From NCBI GenBank assembly GCA_963817945.1, contig CAWFQH010000004.1:186001-250000 (forward strand): 64,000 nucleotides of DNA. Reading direction: 5' to 3'. Each line of letters starts with the position of its first letter. Within the stretch, counting starts at the first letter, position 1. The DNA is from VRUE01 sp963817945 (GTDB lineage Bacteria > Actinomycetota > Thermoleophilia > Solirubrobacterales > 70-9). Position numbers and translations under genes: made by a program. The notes beneath the pieces were generated by a model that was not told the DNA's origin, ran no database searches, and saw only the letters and a list, made by a program, of their open reading frames with translations. Shown one piece after another: positions 8,544 through 16,973 of this stretch.

Positions 8544-9404
8544 ATGTATCCCGAGAATCTGCGCGCGCTGGTCGACGCCGAGCTGGAGCGCCTGCGCTTC
8601 TCCGCTCCGCCCGCCACAGACGGGCTCGAGGAGGCGATGCGTTACTCGCTGCTTGCCGGTGGCAAGCGGGTCCGGCCGGTCCTGGCCTTGGCCACGGCTC
8701 GCGCCCACGGCGCCGACCCGGAGCGCTACCTGTCGGCGGCGATCGCGATCGAGCTGATCCACACCTACTCGCTGATCCACGACGACCTGCCGGCGATGGA
8801 CGACGATGATCTGCGTCGGGGCATGCCGACGTCGCATGTCAAGTTCGGCGAGGACGTTGCAATTCTCGCCGGCGACGGGCTCTTCGCCGAGGCGATCCGG
8901 CTCTTCGGCAAACAGCCGGGCGATCCGGCGCGGGTACTCGCGGCGCTGGCGGAGTTGACCGAGGCGACGGGCGTCAACGGGATGGTCGGCGGCCAGTACG
9001 CCGACGTCGCTGGCGAGGCGAGCGATGCCGAAGCGCTTCGGGCCGTGCACGAACTGAAGACCGGCCGCCTGATCGCGGCCTCGGTCGGGGTCGTCCTCAC
9101 GCTCGAGGGAGTGGCGGAACCTGAGACAATCCCCTATCGCAGGTTCGCCAGCGAGCTCGGCGTCCTCTTCCAGATCGTCGATGACATCCTCGACGTGACG
9201 GGGAGCGACGAGCAACTAGGCAAGCCTCAAGGAAGCGATGAGCGACATGGCAAACTCACCTATGTCAGCCTCTTCGGGCTCGAGCGGGCCCGGGAGCTGG
9301 CGGCCGAGTCGCACGCCAGAGCGCTCGAAGCTCTCGTCGAAGCCGAGGGCGAGACCGGCGACTTGAAGGGCGTCGCCGACTACATCTTCACCAGGAACGA
9401 ATGA
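8544..9404 (+). CDS. ispA: Polyprenyl diphosphate synthase (FPP/GGPP synthase type)
   Basis: It condenses isopentenyl diphosphate with allylic diphosphates in the cytoplasm to make C15-C20 prenyl chains. From ATG 8544 it is 286 residues. The first Asp-rich motif reads DDLPAMDDDDLRRG, with the two-residue insertion typical of FPP-type bacterial enzymes. The second reads QIVDDILDVTG. GGKRVRPVL near residue 34 binds diphosphate. The stop overlaps the dxs start by four bases, linking precursor supply and chain elongation. Product length cannot be fixed by eye; ispA is used in the broad sense. Confidence 0.92.
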   Translation: MYPENLRALVDAELERLRFSAPPATDGLEEAMRYSLLAGGKRVRPVLALATARAHGADPERYLSAAIAIELIHTYSLIHDDLPAMDDDDLRRGMPTSHVKFGEDVAILAGDGLFAEAIRLFGKQPGDPARVLAALAELTEATGVNGMVGGQYADVAGEASDAEALRAVHELKTGRLIAASVGVVLTLEGVAEPETIPYRRFASELGVLFQIVDDILDVTGSDEQLGKPQGSDERHGKLTYVSLFGLERARELAAESHARALEALVEAEGETGDLKGVADYIFTRNE

Positions 9405-11500
9405 GCGAGAAACCGCAAGCGAACGATCGGGACGGGGCCCAGCCCCTCTTGGCGGGGATCCACTCCCCGACCGACCTGCACCAGCTCGACGACGAGCAGC
9501 TGCAGCAGGTCGCACAGGAGATCCGCGCAGAAGTGATCGACACAATCGGCGAGATCGGCGGCCACTTCGGTGCCAATCTCGGCACCTGCGAGCTGGCGGT
9601 TGCCCTGCACAGCCTGCTCGATTCTCCGCGCGACAAGATCCTCTGGGACGTTGGCCACCAGGCTTACCCGCACAAGGTCCTCACCGGTCGCCGCGAGCGA
9701 CTCTCGACGATCCGCCAGTACGGCGGCCTGGCGCCCTTTTGCTCGATCGGGGAGTCCGAGCACGACATCATGGGAGCCGGCCACGCCTCGACTTCGATCG
9801 GCTACGCGCTCGGGTTGAAGGAGGCGATGCGCAAGGGAATCGGCGAGGACGGCCGCGTTGCCGCCGTGATCGGCGACGGCGCCCTCACCGGCGGCGTCGC
9901 TTACGAGGCGATGCACGCGGCCGGCGGCCTGCAGACCCCGTTTGTGATCGTCCTCAACGACAACGGGATGTCGATCTCACCCAATGTCGGCGCCCTCTCG
10001 CGCTACTTCAACCGCGTGCGGCTTAACCGCCGTTTCTGGCACGCTCGCGAGGAGGTCGAGGATCGGCTGACCAAGCTGCCGCTCGGCCTCGGCCGGCGGA
10101 TCGAGCGACTCGGACCGGAGATCAAGTCGGCGATCAAGGCCTACTGGGCGCCTGGCCTCTTCTTCGAGGAGCTCGACCTCGCCTACATGGGCGTGATCGA
10201 CGGCCACGACGTCGCTGCCCTGCGCGAGGCGTTGCGCGAGGCCTTCGAGGCGGACCGCCCGGTCGTCGTCCACATCCACACCGTCAAGGGCAAGGGCTTC
10301 GCCCCGGCTGAGGAGGGCGGCCTGGAGGGGATGGAGAAGTGGCACGCCGCGAAGCCGAAGAGCATCGTGAATGGACAGCCCGCCGCCTCCTCTGCTCCCG
10401 CGACTCCGAAGGAGTCAGATATGGATTCGGAGTCGCTCCCGCGTCCGGGGGCGGCGGGGTTGGTGGAGATTCGGGAGTCGGACTCGCCGGAGGGAATCGC
10501 CCCGGAGCGGCTGGAGAAGCCCCCGGCGGCGGGCTCGCCGCCGCAGTACACGCAGGTCTTCGCCGACGCGATCGTCGCCGAGGCCGAGCGCGACGAGCGG
10601 GTGGTGGGGATAACGGCGGCGATGGCGGGGGGGACCGGCCTGCAGAAGCTCGCCGACGAGGCCCCGGAGCAGTACTACGACGTCGGTATCGCCGAGCAGA
10701 ACGCGGTCCTGCTCGCCTCCGGCCTCGCCTTGCAGGGCGCGAAGCCGGTCTGCGCGATCTACTCGACCTTCCTCCAACGGGCCTACGACCAGCTCGTCCA
10801 CGACGTCTGCCTGCAGCAGCTCGACGTCACCTTCGCTATGGACCGGGCAGGCCTGGTCGGCGACGATGGTCCCACCCATCACGGCGCTTTCGACGTCTCC
10901 TACTTCCGGGCGCTGCCCAACGTGGTTGTGATGGCACCGCGCGACGAGGCGATGCTGGTCCACATGCTGCGGACGGCGATCGCCCACGAGGGCCCCGCTG
11001 CGTTGCGCTACCCGCGTGGCGCCGCGGAGGGGGTCGAGTTGCCGACCGAGCCGACCGAGATCCCGATCGGCAGCGGCGAGTTGCTGAGGAGCGGAGAGCG
11101 TGTGGCCCTGCTCGGCTACGGCTACGGCGTCTCGGTGGCGTTGCAGGCGGCCGCGGTCCTCGGCACGCACGACTTGCAGCCGACCGTCGCCGATGGCCGC
11201 TTCGCCAAGCCGCTCGACAGCGAGCTCCTGGAGCGGTTGGCGCTCGGGCACGACCTAGTGGTGACGATCGAGGAGAACGTGCTCGCTGGCGGCTTCGGCT
11301 CCGGCGTGCTCGAGCATCTGGAGGACGCTTTCGGCGACCGACCCGCTGAGCGGGCACGGGTGATGAGGATCGGCTTGCCGGACCGCTACGTCACCCACGG
11401 CAAGCCGGCGCTGCTGCGCGAGGAGGTCGGTTTGACCGGCGAGGGAGTCGCCGAGCGGGTGTTGGCGGCGCTGCGCTCGGGCGAGCCGGCGCTGCGCTGA
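9401..11500 (+). CDS. dxs: 1-deoxy-D-xylulose-5-phosphate synthase with extended linker
   Basis: Dxs makes DXP from pyruvate and glyceraldehyde 3-phosphate with thiamine diphosphate, the first step of the MEP isoprenoid pathway. The TPP motif GDGALTGG is near residue 157, and the pyrimidine-domain signature DRAGLVGDDGPTHHG is near residue 481. At 699 residues it is some 60-70 longer than usual. The excess is a Pro/Ser/Glu-rich linker at about residues 325-380, between the TPP and pyrimidine domains, whose DNA contains the inverted repeat at 10400-10436. The ATG overlaps the prenyl synthase stop. The catalytic parts look intact. Confidence 0.96.
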   Translation: MSEKPQANDRDGAQPLLAGIHSPTDLHQLDDEQLQQVAQEIRAEVIDTIGEIGGHFGANLGTCELAVALHSLLDSPRDKILWDVGHQAYPHKVLTGRRERLSTIRQYGGLAPFCSIGESEHDIMGAGHASTSIGYALGLKEAMRKGIGEDGRVAAVIGDGALTGGVAYEAMHAAGGLQTPFVIVLNDNGMSISPNVGALSRYFNRVRLNRRFWHAREEVEDRLTKLPLGLGRRIERLGPEIKSAIKAYWAPGLFFEELDLAYMGVIDGHDVAALREALREAFEADRPVVVHIHTVKGKGFAPAEEGGLEGMEKWHAAKPKSIVNGQPAASSAPATPKESDMDSESLPRPGAAGLVEIRESDSPEGIAPERLEKPPAAGSPPQYTQVFADAIVAEAERDERVVGITAAMAGGTGLQKLADEAPEQYYDVGIAEQNAVLLASGLALQGAKPVCAIYSTFLQRAYDQLVHDVCLQQLDVTFAMDRAGLVGDDGPTHHGAFDVSYFRALPNVVVMAPRDEAMLVHMLRTAIAHEGPAALRYPRGAAEGVELPTEPTEIPIGSGELLRSGERVALLGYGYGVSVALQAAAVLGTHDLQPTVADGRFAKPLDSELLERLALGHDLVVTIEENVLAGGFGSGVLEHLEDAFGDRPAERARVMRIGLPDRYVTHGKPALLREEVGLTGEGVAERVLAALRSGEPALR
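10400..10436. repeat. Inverted repeat inside the dxs linker-coding segment
   Basis: Two perfect 11-base arms (gcgactccgaa at 10400-10410 and its complement at 10426-10436) enclose a 15-base loop. A second small palindrome, gactcc/ggagtc, overlaps the left arm. A related word, gagtcggactc, occurs 40 bases further on at 10475-10485. The element codes for the unconserved linker and would form a stable hairpin in mRNA or single-stranded DNA. Confidence 0.7.
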
Positions 11501-11593
11501 GCCTCCCCAAAATTACGCTTGCACCAAAGCGCTCAATCGGTTAGCCTCCGCGGCGGTCTTCTTGGTGATTACGGAACCGGCTCGCTTCGCGGA

Positions 11594-11620
11594 CGTTTCT
11601 GGGGTTACTACAGGGAGAGA
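11594..11620 (+). repeat. Partial third copy of the 61-bp repeat
   Basis: Bases 11594-11616 are identical to the right-hand 23 bases before the last GA-rich run of the repeats at 17424-17484 and 19560-19620. The hairpin half of those repeats is absent here. It lies in the 188-base gap between the dxs stop and the convergent gene at 11689. Downstream, gtatctc and atatg words resemble the sequence after the 19560 copy. Confidence 0.65.
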
Positions 11621-11688
11621 AGGCTCGTGTATCTCCGGATATGCAGGGTCCGCTGGGCAGGCGGACCGCTGCTCGCGTTCGCCGGCTC

Positions 11689-12972
11689 CTAGGATGAGAC
11701 GGCGAAGCGCATCCCGGCTAGCTCGAAGCGGTCGAGGTGCGCCGTGCCGAGCGCGGCGGCGGGGGTGAGGCAGCCGAAGGTATCGGGGGTGGCACCGTCG
11801 GCCAGCAGCAAACCCGCCTCGCCAAACATCCGCGAGGTGGTCAAATAGCCCGGGTGGCCGTCGGCATCGAGGCTGACGCGCAGGTAGCGGTCGCCGACCG
11901 TGCGCGCCTCGACCGAGAGCTGCCAGGTCCACTCCTCCAGGCGCTCGCCTGCCGGCCCGAAGCCGGACGCGGGAAGGGCTCGCCGCATCCCCTTGGCCGC
12001 CTGCCCACGGATCGAGGGTCGAGCTTTGGTTAGCGCCCGCAGACCCACCTGGGTCGCGCCGAGGGCACCGGCGGCCGCATAACGGAGTGGCAACGTCGCG
12101 CCGCCGCCGGGGACGGCCATTCCCTCGCGGTAGCGGAACGGCGACGGCGCCGCAGCGCGCGCCGTAGCCGTCAGCGCCATCGTGCGGTGGATCACGGCAG
12201 GGTTGATGAAGGGTGACGGCATCATCGGAGCGATCGCGTCGCCTTGGACGTTGGAGCGGGGCCCGAGCGAAATCGGGCTGGCTTGCCTGACGGCGGCCGC
12301 GAGCGCGGCATCATCGATCAGCGCCGCCGGGTCGGGGATCAGCTCGGCGCCCTCGGCGGCGGTCATCTCGGCCATGCTCTGCAGGGAGCCGCCGGAGACG
12401 AAGTCCGAGAGGCCGAGCCGGCCCTGCGGTTGCCGGGTCGTGACGACGACGTCGGCTTCCGCCAGCTCCTCCTGCCAGCGCTGGCGCGCCGTCTCGGCAG
12501 CGAGCAGGACCGACAAGTCCGCGGGCATCGCCTCGAAGCCGCTGACCTGGACGATCTTCACTGCGGCCGCAGCGGCCCGCTCGTGAAAGGCGTCGATCGT
12601 GCGGCGCACGAAGGGGATCTCGCCGGTTAGGTCGGCGTAATGGGCGCCGTTAGCGATGCAGGCTTCGATCACCGGCGTGCCGTAGAGCGTGTAGGGGCCG
12701 ACCAGGTCGAGGACGACTCGCGTGCGCGAAGCCATCGCCGCCAGCGAGGCCAGGTCGCCGACGTCGGCGACGAGCGTCTCGGGTGCGCTGACGCCGATCT
12801 CGTCGAGGGTGCGCTCGAGCTTGGATCGATCGCGCCCGGCGACTGCCCAGCGCACTCCCGTCTCGGCGCATCGGTGCGCGAGGTAAGCAGCGACGTTGCG
12901 GCCGGCGATCCCGCTGGCGCCGAAAACGACGACCGAGAAGTCGCGATCGGTCGGCTGGCCTGAGGACTCCAT
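11689..12972 (-). CDS. Saccharopine dehydrogenase-like NAD(P)-binding protein
   Basis: The 427-residue product starts with a Rossmann fold: VVVFGASGIAGRNVAAYL near residue 14, followed by VAGRDRSKLE. This matches the saccharopine dehydrogenase NADP-binding domain family, which in mycobacteria includes trans-acting enoyl reductases for complex lipids. A second domain (about 130-400) shows GFEAMPADLSVLLA and a long hydrophobic, Arg-rich C-terminal half. Lysine metabolism is unlikely because no partner genes are near; a lipid-related reductase is a reasonable guess. It converges with dxs. Confidence 0.82.
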   Translation of the reverse strand: MESSGQPTDRDFSVVVFGASGIAGRNVAAYLAHRCAETGVRWAVAGRDRSKLERTLDEIGVSAPETLVADVGDLASLAAMASRTRVVLDLVGPYTLYGTPVIEACIANGAHYADLTGEIPFVRRTIDAFHERAAAAAVKIVQVSGFEAMPADLSVLLAAETARQRWQEELAEADVVVTTRQPQGRLGLSDFVSGGSLQSMAEMTAAEGAELIPDPAALIDDAALAAAVRQASPISLGPRSNVQGDAIAPMMPSPFINPAVIHRTMALTATARAAAPSPFRYREGMAVPGGGATLPLRYAAAGALGATQVGLRALTKARPSIRGQAAKGMRRALPASGFGPAGERLEEWTWQLSVEARTVGDRYLRVSLDADGHPGYLTTSRMFGEAGLLLADGATPDTFGCLTPAAALGTAHLDRFELAGMRFAVSS

Positions 12973-13102
12973 TGCAGATCCAGGCTATAGGTCCGTCGCC
13001 GCTCTGGGACTGTGATTAGGCGTCAGCGAGATGGGTACCTGCGGAGGACGGGGTCGTAGGGAGGCCGGCCTGATTGACGTTCGCCTCGAAAGGAAGGCGA
13101 GG

Positions 13103-13636
13103 ATGCCGCAGACGAAAAGCAAAAGTTCCAGTTCGAACAAACGATCTAACGGTCGGGCGCGCGGATCGGCGAGCAAATCGAGCTCGAGCAAATCGGGCAA
13201 AGCCAGTAAATCAAGCAAAGCCAGCTCCAAATCCAAAGCTAATTCCAAAGCCAGCAAACCCAGTTCCAAATCCAGCTCCAACGGGCACTCGGGCGGGGCG
13301 ATGAGCACCGTCGCGAGCACGGCCAAACGCAAAGCCCAGGAGTCGGGCTCGGCCGTCGCCGACGTGGCGAAGAAAGCGAAAGGGCCCGTGAGCAAAGCGA
13401 AAGGTCCGGCGATGGCGGGCGCGGCAGCTGCCGCGGGTCTCGCGGCCGGCACCGTGCTGGCGCGGAACGGCTCGCGCAAGCGAATCAGCATGCCGAAGAT
13501 CGGCGTCTCGAAGCCGAAGGTCGCCAAGGCGCTCGGCAAGACGGCGAAGGAGATCGGCAAGGCCGGCTTCAGGGCCGGCGAGCTGACCGCTGAGGTACGC
13601 CGGATACGCGAGCAGATGGGCGACTCGAAGAAGTAG
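13103..13636 (+). CDS. Lys/Ser-rich low-complexity protein, first gene of an unassigned cluster
   Basis: The start is ATG 13103 after an aggaaggcgagg purine-rich site, giving 177 residues. The first 70 residues are almost only Lys, Ser, Asn and Ala, like a histone H1-type tail. The middle contains a hydrophobic Ala/Gly stretch (AMAGAAAAAGLAAGTVLA) that could span or touch a membrane. The C-terminal 60 residues are basic and helical. The codons for the tail use more A (aaa, agc, aaa) than neighbouring genes, which is unusual for this genome. I recognise no family. Same-strand spacing of 29 bases to the next gene suggests one operon of four genes to 15775. Confidence 0.7.
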   Translation: MPQTKSKSSSSNKRSNGRARGSASKSSSSKSGKASKSSKASSKSKANSKASKPSSKSSSNGHSGGAMSTVASTAKRKAQESGSAVADVAKKAKGPVSKAKGPAMAGAAAAAGLAAGTVLARNGSRKRISMPKIGVSKPKVAKALGKTAKEIGKAGFRAGELTAEVRRIREQMGDSKK

Positions 13637-13665
13637 CGGGCTCGCCCCGACAAGGAAGAGGAGAG

Positions 13666-14280
13666 ATGGCACGGAGCAACGGACGCGGCTCCAGCAGTCG
13701 CAAACGCTCGAAAGATGAATTCCCCGACTACTCGGTCTCCAATCCCGACGAGATCACGGAGGGGCCGGACGTACTCGTCGATGCCCCCGTGGTCAAGGTC
13801 GACGAGATCGACCTCGACGTCGACGAACTGCACGCGCAGGTCGCGGTCATGGCGCAGGTTCGCAAGCTGGTCAACATCAGCGTCGGCGCCGACGTTCGGC
13901 TCGGCGAGGTTGAGCTGAAAATCGAGGGAGTCGAGGCGCAGGCGATGCTGAAGGCGCGGCTGGACAACGTCACCGCGATCCTCGAGCGCGTGCTGACGAC
14001 GCTCGACCGCAACCCAGAGCTGCTGAGAAGCGTCGGGCGCAGCGTCGAACAGGTCGGCGCAGGGACCGGGAAGATGCTCGACGAGAGCGGCGATGCGGTC
14101 GAGGACGTCGGCCAGGGCGCGGGCCAGGGCCTTGGTCAGCTCGGCCAAGGTGCCAACCAGGGCCTCCAGGGCGTCGGCCAGGGCGCTGCGCGCGGAGTCG
14201 AAGGCGCCGGCAAAGGCGTCGGGCAGGCGGCTGGGCAGCTGGGCGGCAAAGGCGGCGGTCAGCAGGGAGGGGGTGGCTGA
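13666..14280 (+). CDS. Cluster protein with conserved beta/helical core and Gly/Gln glycine-zipper tail
   Basis: This 204-residue protein has three parts. Residues 1-40 are basic and Ser-rich. Residues about 40-125 form a regular core with short VDEIDLDVDELHAQVAVMAQ-type repeats and an invariant-looking block GVEAQAMLKARLDNVTAI ending in TTLDRNPELL. Residues 125-204 are a GQGAGQGLGQLGQG-type repeat with small-residue spacing like a glycine zipper. The same core recurs in the next gene, so the two are paralogues. The TGA overlaps the next ATG by one base. No enzymatic motif was seen; a scaffold or coat-like role is only a guess. Confidence 0.75.
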   Translation: MARSNGRGSSSRKRSKDEFPDYSVSNPDEITEGPDVLVDAPVVKVDEIDLDVDELHAQVAVMAQVRKLVNISVGADVRLGEVELKIEGVEAQAMLKARLDNVTAILERVLTTLDRNPELLRSVGRSVEQVGAGTGKMLDESGDAVEDVGQGAGQGLGQLGQGANQGLQGVGQGAARGVEGAGKGVGQAAGQLGGKGGGQQGGGG

Positions 14281-15497
14281 TGGCGGCGCGCCAGGCAACC
14301 AAGAAAAGCCCCAAACGGCGGACCAGCAACGGCCGTAGCTCCTCCCAGAAGCCGGAGAAGTACCGCTTCGCGCAGAACGTCGACGGCAAAGAAACCGTCG
14401 CCGAGCGCGAATACCGCACTTACGCCAGTACCGATCCGGAAGAGATGACGGCCGATGCCGACGTGCTGCTCGACGTACCGGTGCTCAAGGTCGACTCGCT
14501 CCACCTCAAGCTGGCGCAGCTGGAAGCGCATGTCGCGTTGAAAGCCCAGGTGTTCGACCTGGTGAAGCTGAACGTGGGGGTCGACATCCAGCTCGGCAAG
14601 CTTGAACTCGACATTAAAGGCGTCGAGGCGCAGGCGCTGGTCAAAGTCCGCCTCGACCACATCGCGGCGATCGTCGATCGCGTGATGACCACCGTGGACC
14701 GCAATCCGGACCTGGTGGAGAGCCTCGGCCAGGCGATCGAGGACATCGGAGAAGGCGCCGGCGACGCGCTCGGCGAGTCCGGCGAGGCGATCGAGGACGT
14801 CGGCCAGGGAGCGGGTGGGGCCCTGCAGGACGTTGGCCAGGGCGCCGGCCAGGCGGTGGGCCAGCTGGGCCAGGGCACTGGCCAGGCGGTCGGCGACATC
14901 GGCGAAGGCGCCGGGGAAGCGGCCGAAGGCCTGGGCGAAAATGCCGGCGGGCTCGTCGGCCAGCTCGGCCAGACGGCTGGGGGCGCCGGCCAGGCGCTCG
15001 GCGGCATCGCCGGGCAGGGCGGCCAGGCACTCGGCGGCTTGACCGGCGGCGGTCAGCAGGAAGGCGGCCAGCAGCAGGGCGGCGGCGAAGAACAGCAGCA
15101 GCAGGAAGGCGGCCAGCAGGAAGGTGGCGACCAGCAGGAAGGCGGCGAACAGCAGCAAGGCGATGGCGAAGGAGGGCAGGCGCCGGGCGGTGGAGCGCTG
15201 GGCGAAGGCCTCGACTCCGGTGCCCTGAGCGGCGGTCAGGTCGCGAAAGTCGCCGCGAAAGCCGTAGCGCAAGAGATCGGTGCCGCGGCTTCGGACGAGG
15301 CGAAAGACATCGGACTGGCTGCGACCCGCAAGGTGAAAGAGCTCGGCGAGCGCCGCCGCGAGCGTCGTGCGCTCAAGCACAACGCGACTCCTGCAGCGGC
15401 CAAGATCGCCGACGAGCTCGGCATCGACCTGGACGACGTCGAGGGCTCCGGCGCCGAAGGCCGGATCACCGTCCGCGACGTCCGCGAGAGCTCGTGA
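14280..15497 (+). CDS. Larger paralogue of the cluster protein with C-terminal E3-binding-like domain
   Basis: At 405 residues this is the long paralogue of the preceding gene. The shared core lies at about residues 50-145 and ends TTVDRNPDLVE. Residues about 150-330 are Gly/Gln/Glu repeats such as GQAVGQLGQGTGQAVG, then a QQEGG run. The C-terminus (about 365-405) reads ATPAAAKIADELGIDLDDV, then GSGAEGRITVRDV. This is the peripheral-subunit-binding (E3-binding) fold of 2-oxo acid dehydrogenase E2 chains. No lipoyl or acyltransferase domain accompanies it, so it is probably used as a protein-docking module. It overlaps the next gene by four bases. Confidence 0.78.
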   Translation: MAARQATKKSPKRRTSNGRSSSQKPEKYRFAQNVDGKETVAEREYRTYASTDPEEMTADADVLLDVPVLKVDSLHLKLAQLEAHVALKAQVFDLVKLNVGVDIQLGKLELDIKGVEAQALVKVRLDHIAAIVDRVMTTVDRNPDLVESLGQAIEDIGEGAGDALGESGEAIEDVGQGAGGALQDVGQGAGQAVGQLGQGTGQAVGDIGEGAGEAAEGLGENAGGLVGQLGQTAGGAGQALGGIAGQGGQALGGLTGGGQQEGGQQQGGGEEQQQQEGGQQEGGDQQEGGEQQQGDGEGGQAPGGGALGEGLDSGALSGGQVAKVAAKAVAQEIGAAASDEAKDIGLAATRKVKELGERRRERRALKHNATPAAAKIADELGIDLDDVEGSGAEGRITVRDVRESS

Positions 15498-15775
15498 CCG
15501 ACAAAGGCGAGATCGACCCACGCGAGATCCCGGACATCGAGATCGGCGCCACTGTGAAGGCGAAGCGCTTGCGCTTCGAAAGCGAGCCGGAAACCGAGGT
15601 GACGCTGCACGGCGACGAACGCTCCCACTCCGAGAGCGAGCGCGAGAACCTTCCGGAGGAAGTAAAGCCCGGGGTCGAGTACCGCGACCTCGAGGTCCGT
15701 TGGCGAGCTGCGGCGCACGTGGACGTCCGGATGGATCCTGAGCTGCGAGACCGACTTCTTCGGGACTCCGACTGA
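15494..15775 (+). CDS. Small acidic protein, last gene of the unassigned cluster
   Basis: The 93-residue product begins at GTG 15494, overlapping the previous stop (GTGA), which ties it to the cluster. It is acidic (EIDPREIPDIEIG, then SESEPETE-like runs) with one likely beta-rich stretch, and ends VDVRMDPELRDRLLRDSD. It has no membrane segment or known motif. It may be a soluble partner of the basic proteins encoded upstream. The gene ends two bases before a convergent SnoaL-like gene. Confidence 0.7.
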   Translation: MTDKGEIDPREIPDIEIGATVKAKRLRFESEPETEVTLHGDERSHSESERENLPEEVKPGVEYRDLEVRWRAAAHVDVRMDPELRDRLLRDSD

Positions 15776-15776
15776 C

Positions 15777-16160
15777 TCAGTCGCCGTCGAGGACGTCCAT
15801 GCGGGCGATCAACCCGTCCTCGAATTGGTAGGCATGTTTGACACGGGAGTCGTCGAGTAGCTCTCTGCTGCTGGCGTCGTGAACCACCTGGTGCACCTCG
15901 ACCATGAGGCGTCCGTCGGTGGCCTCGACGAATCGCTCGGGTTCGACCTGGCTGGAGATCGCCGTGAACTGCCGTTCCCAGTAAGCGCGCACCGCCGCCC
16001 GCCCGCGGACTCGACCGCCCTCCCACGCGTTCGGCCAGTCGACGCACGGATGCATGAGCACGATTGCCGCGTCCAGGTTGCGCTCGTTGAATGCCGCGTA
16101 AGCGCCGCGCAGGATCTGCTCGGGGTCAGTCACTCCTGCAAGGGTCGCAGCAGATGCCAT
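15777..16160 (-). CDS. SnoaL/NTF2-like protein
   Basis: The 127-residue protein has the cone-shaped NTF2-like pattern: an N-terminal helix ILRGAYAAFNERNLDAAIVLM, then VDWPN, GRAAVRAYW and a C-terminal beta strand HAYQFEDGLIARMDV. Members bind or isomerise small hydrophobic molecules, or serve as ligand-binding domains. Nothing fixes a substrate here. It is divergent from the glutaredoxin-like gene with only 11 bases between starts, so control regions must overlap. Confidence 0.82.
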   Translation of the reverse strand: MASAATLAGVTDPEQILRGAYAAFNERNLDAAIVLMHPCVDWPNAWEGGRVRGRAAVRAYWERQFTAISSQVEPERFVEATDGRLMVEVHQVVHDASSRELLDDSRVKHAYQFEDGLIARMDVLDGD

Positions 16161-16171
16161 AGGGTCTTTCC

Positions 16172-16462
16172 ATGGCCGTCAAGCTGCATCGCTGCTCCGC
16201 GACCTGGTTGAAGATCGATGCGCATCCCTGTTGGCGCGTCCAGAAGGCGCTCGACGAGCAGGGAGTCGAGTACGAGGTGGTCAAGGGACCGGTTCGCGCC
16301 GGCAAGCGGGATGAGCTGGAGCGCATATCCGGTCAGCGCAAGTACCCGACCATCGAGTTCGAGGACGGCAGCGCCTACCGGGCGGAGTCGAAGGAGATGG
16401 CCGAGCGCATCAGCGCCGGGCGCCTTTTCGAAGGCTCGGGCGGCGCTACGACGTCCGCGTAG
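16172..16462 (+). CDS. Glutaredoxin/GST N-terminal-domain protein
   Basis: This 96-residue thioredoxin-fold protein begins VKLHRCSATWLKIDAHPCWRV and continues KALDEQGVEYEVVKGP. That is the order of the glutathione S-transferase N-terminal or glutaredoxin fold. The usual CPYC site is replaced: the single early Cys lies in RCSATW and a second Cys in HPCWRV, so classical dithiol chemistry is doubtful. YPTIEFEDGSAYRAES matches the cis-Pro region. It overlaps the convergent membrane gene by 17 bases. Confidence 0.78.
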   Translation: MAVKLHRCSATWLKIDAHPCWRVQKALDEQGVEYEVVKGPVRAGKRDELERISGQRKYPTIEFEDGSAYRAESKEMAERISAGRLFEGSGGATTSA

Positions 16463-16973
16463 CCGGATCCCGGCGGCGCAGCCGCATCGTCAGGCCGGCG
16501 AGCAGGTAGGCGATCGCTGCGGCAAGGAGCGCGAACTTGCAGGCGGCGAAGACCGTCGCCAGGAGAGGGAACGCGGCGCCGGCATCGTTGAGGGTGAGCA
16601 GGAGGCAGGTGTTCTCCAGGGCGTCAAAGGCGGCAACGAGCGCCCCGAACCAGACGAACGCGCCGCCAAGCGCCGCCAAGCGTCGCCAGCCACGCTCCCG
16701 CGCGAGGTCGCGAATGGCAGCGAGCGCGAGCGTGAGGAAGGCGCCATAGGCGAGCAGGAAGCCGAAGTCGATCCAAAGCGACTCGCGGGCGGCGTCCTGG
16801 CCCTCCTCGCCCCATTCGGCGAGGATCTCGTCGGCACGATCCTGGCCCCCCGTCAGCTCGAACGGGATCATTCCTGGCCCGCGCTCCTGCATGCGGTCCT
16901 CCGCCGGCGCCATCGCAAAGAGGAGGAGGGCGGTGGCGATCCCCGTCGCGATCATTCCCAGCCGGCGCGTCAT
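16446..16973 (-). CDS. Four-helix membrane protein of unknown function
   Basis: The product has 175 residues with predicted membrane segments near residues 5-23, 68-88, 102-122 and 135-160. A polar loop of about 45 residues (RMQERGPGMIPFELTGG) lies outside after the first helix. It resembles small uncharacterised actinobacterial membrane proteins. Its ATG overlaps the stop of the upstream acetyltransferase gene by four bases, so the two form an operon. Confidence 0.72.
   Translation of the reverse strand: MTRRLGMIATGIATALLLFAMAPAEDRMQERGPGMIPFELTGGQDRADEILAEWGEEGQDAARESLWIDFGFLLAYGAFLTLALAAIRDLARERGWRRLAALGGAFVWFGALVAAFDALENTCLLLTLNDAGAAFPLLATVFAACKFALLAAAIAYLLAGLTMRLRRRDPATRTS

Noticed and set aside
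14259..15521. A 420-codon open frame on the minus strand across the Gly/Gln-repeat genes.
   Set aside because: It is the complement of a repetitive GC-rich gene; it has no ribosome site, and the plus-strand frames show four-base overlaps, a paralogue and a PSBD end.
13103..15775. Assignment of the cluster as gas-vesicle genes.
   Set aside because: No GvpA/J-like short hydrophobic proteins, GvpN ATPase or GvpF/L proteins are present.
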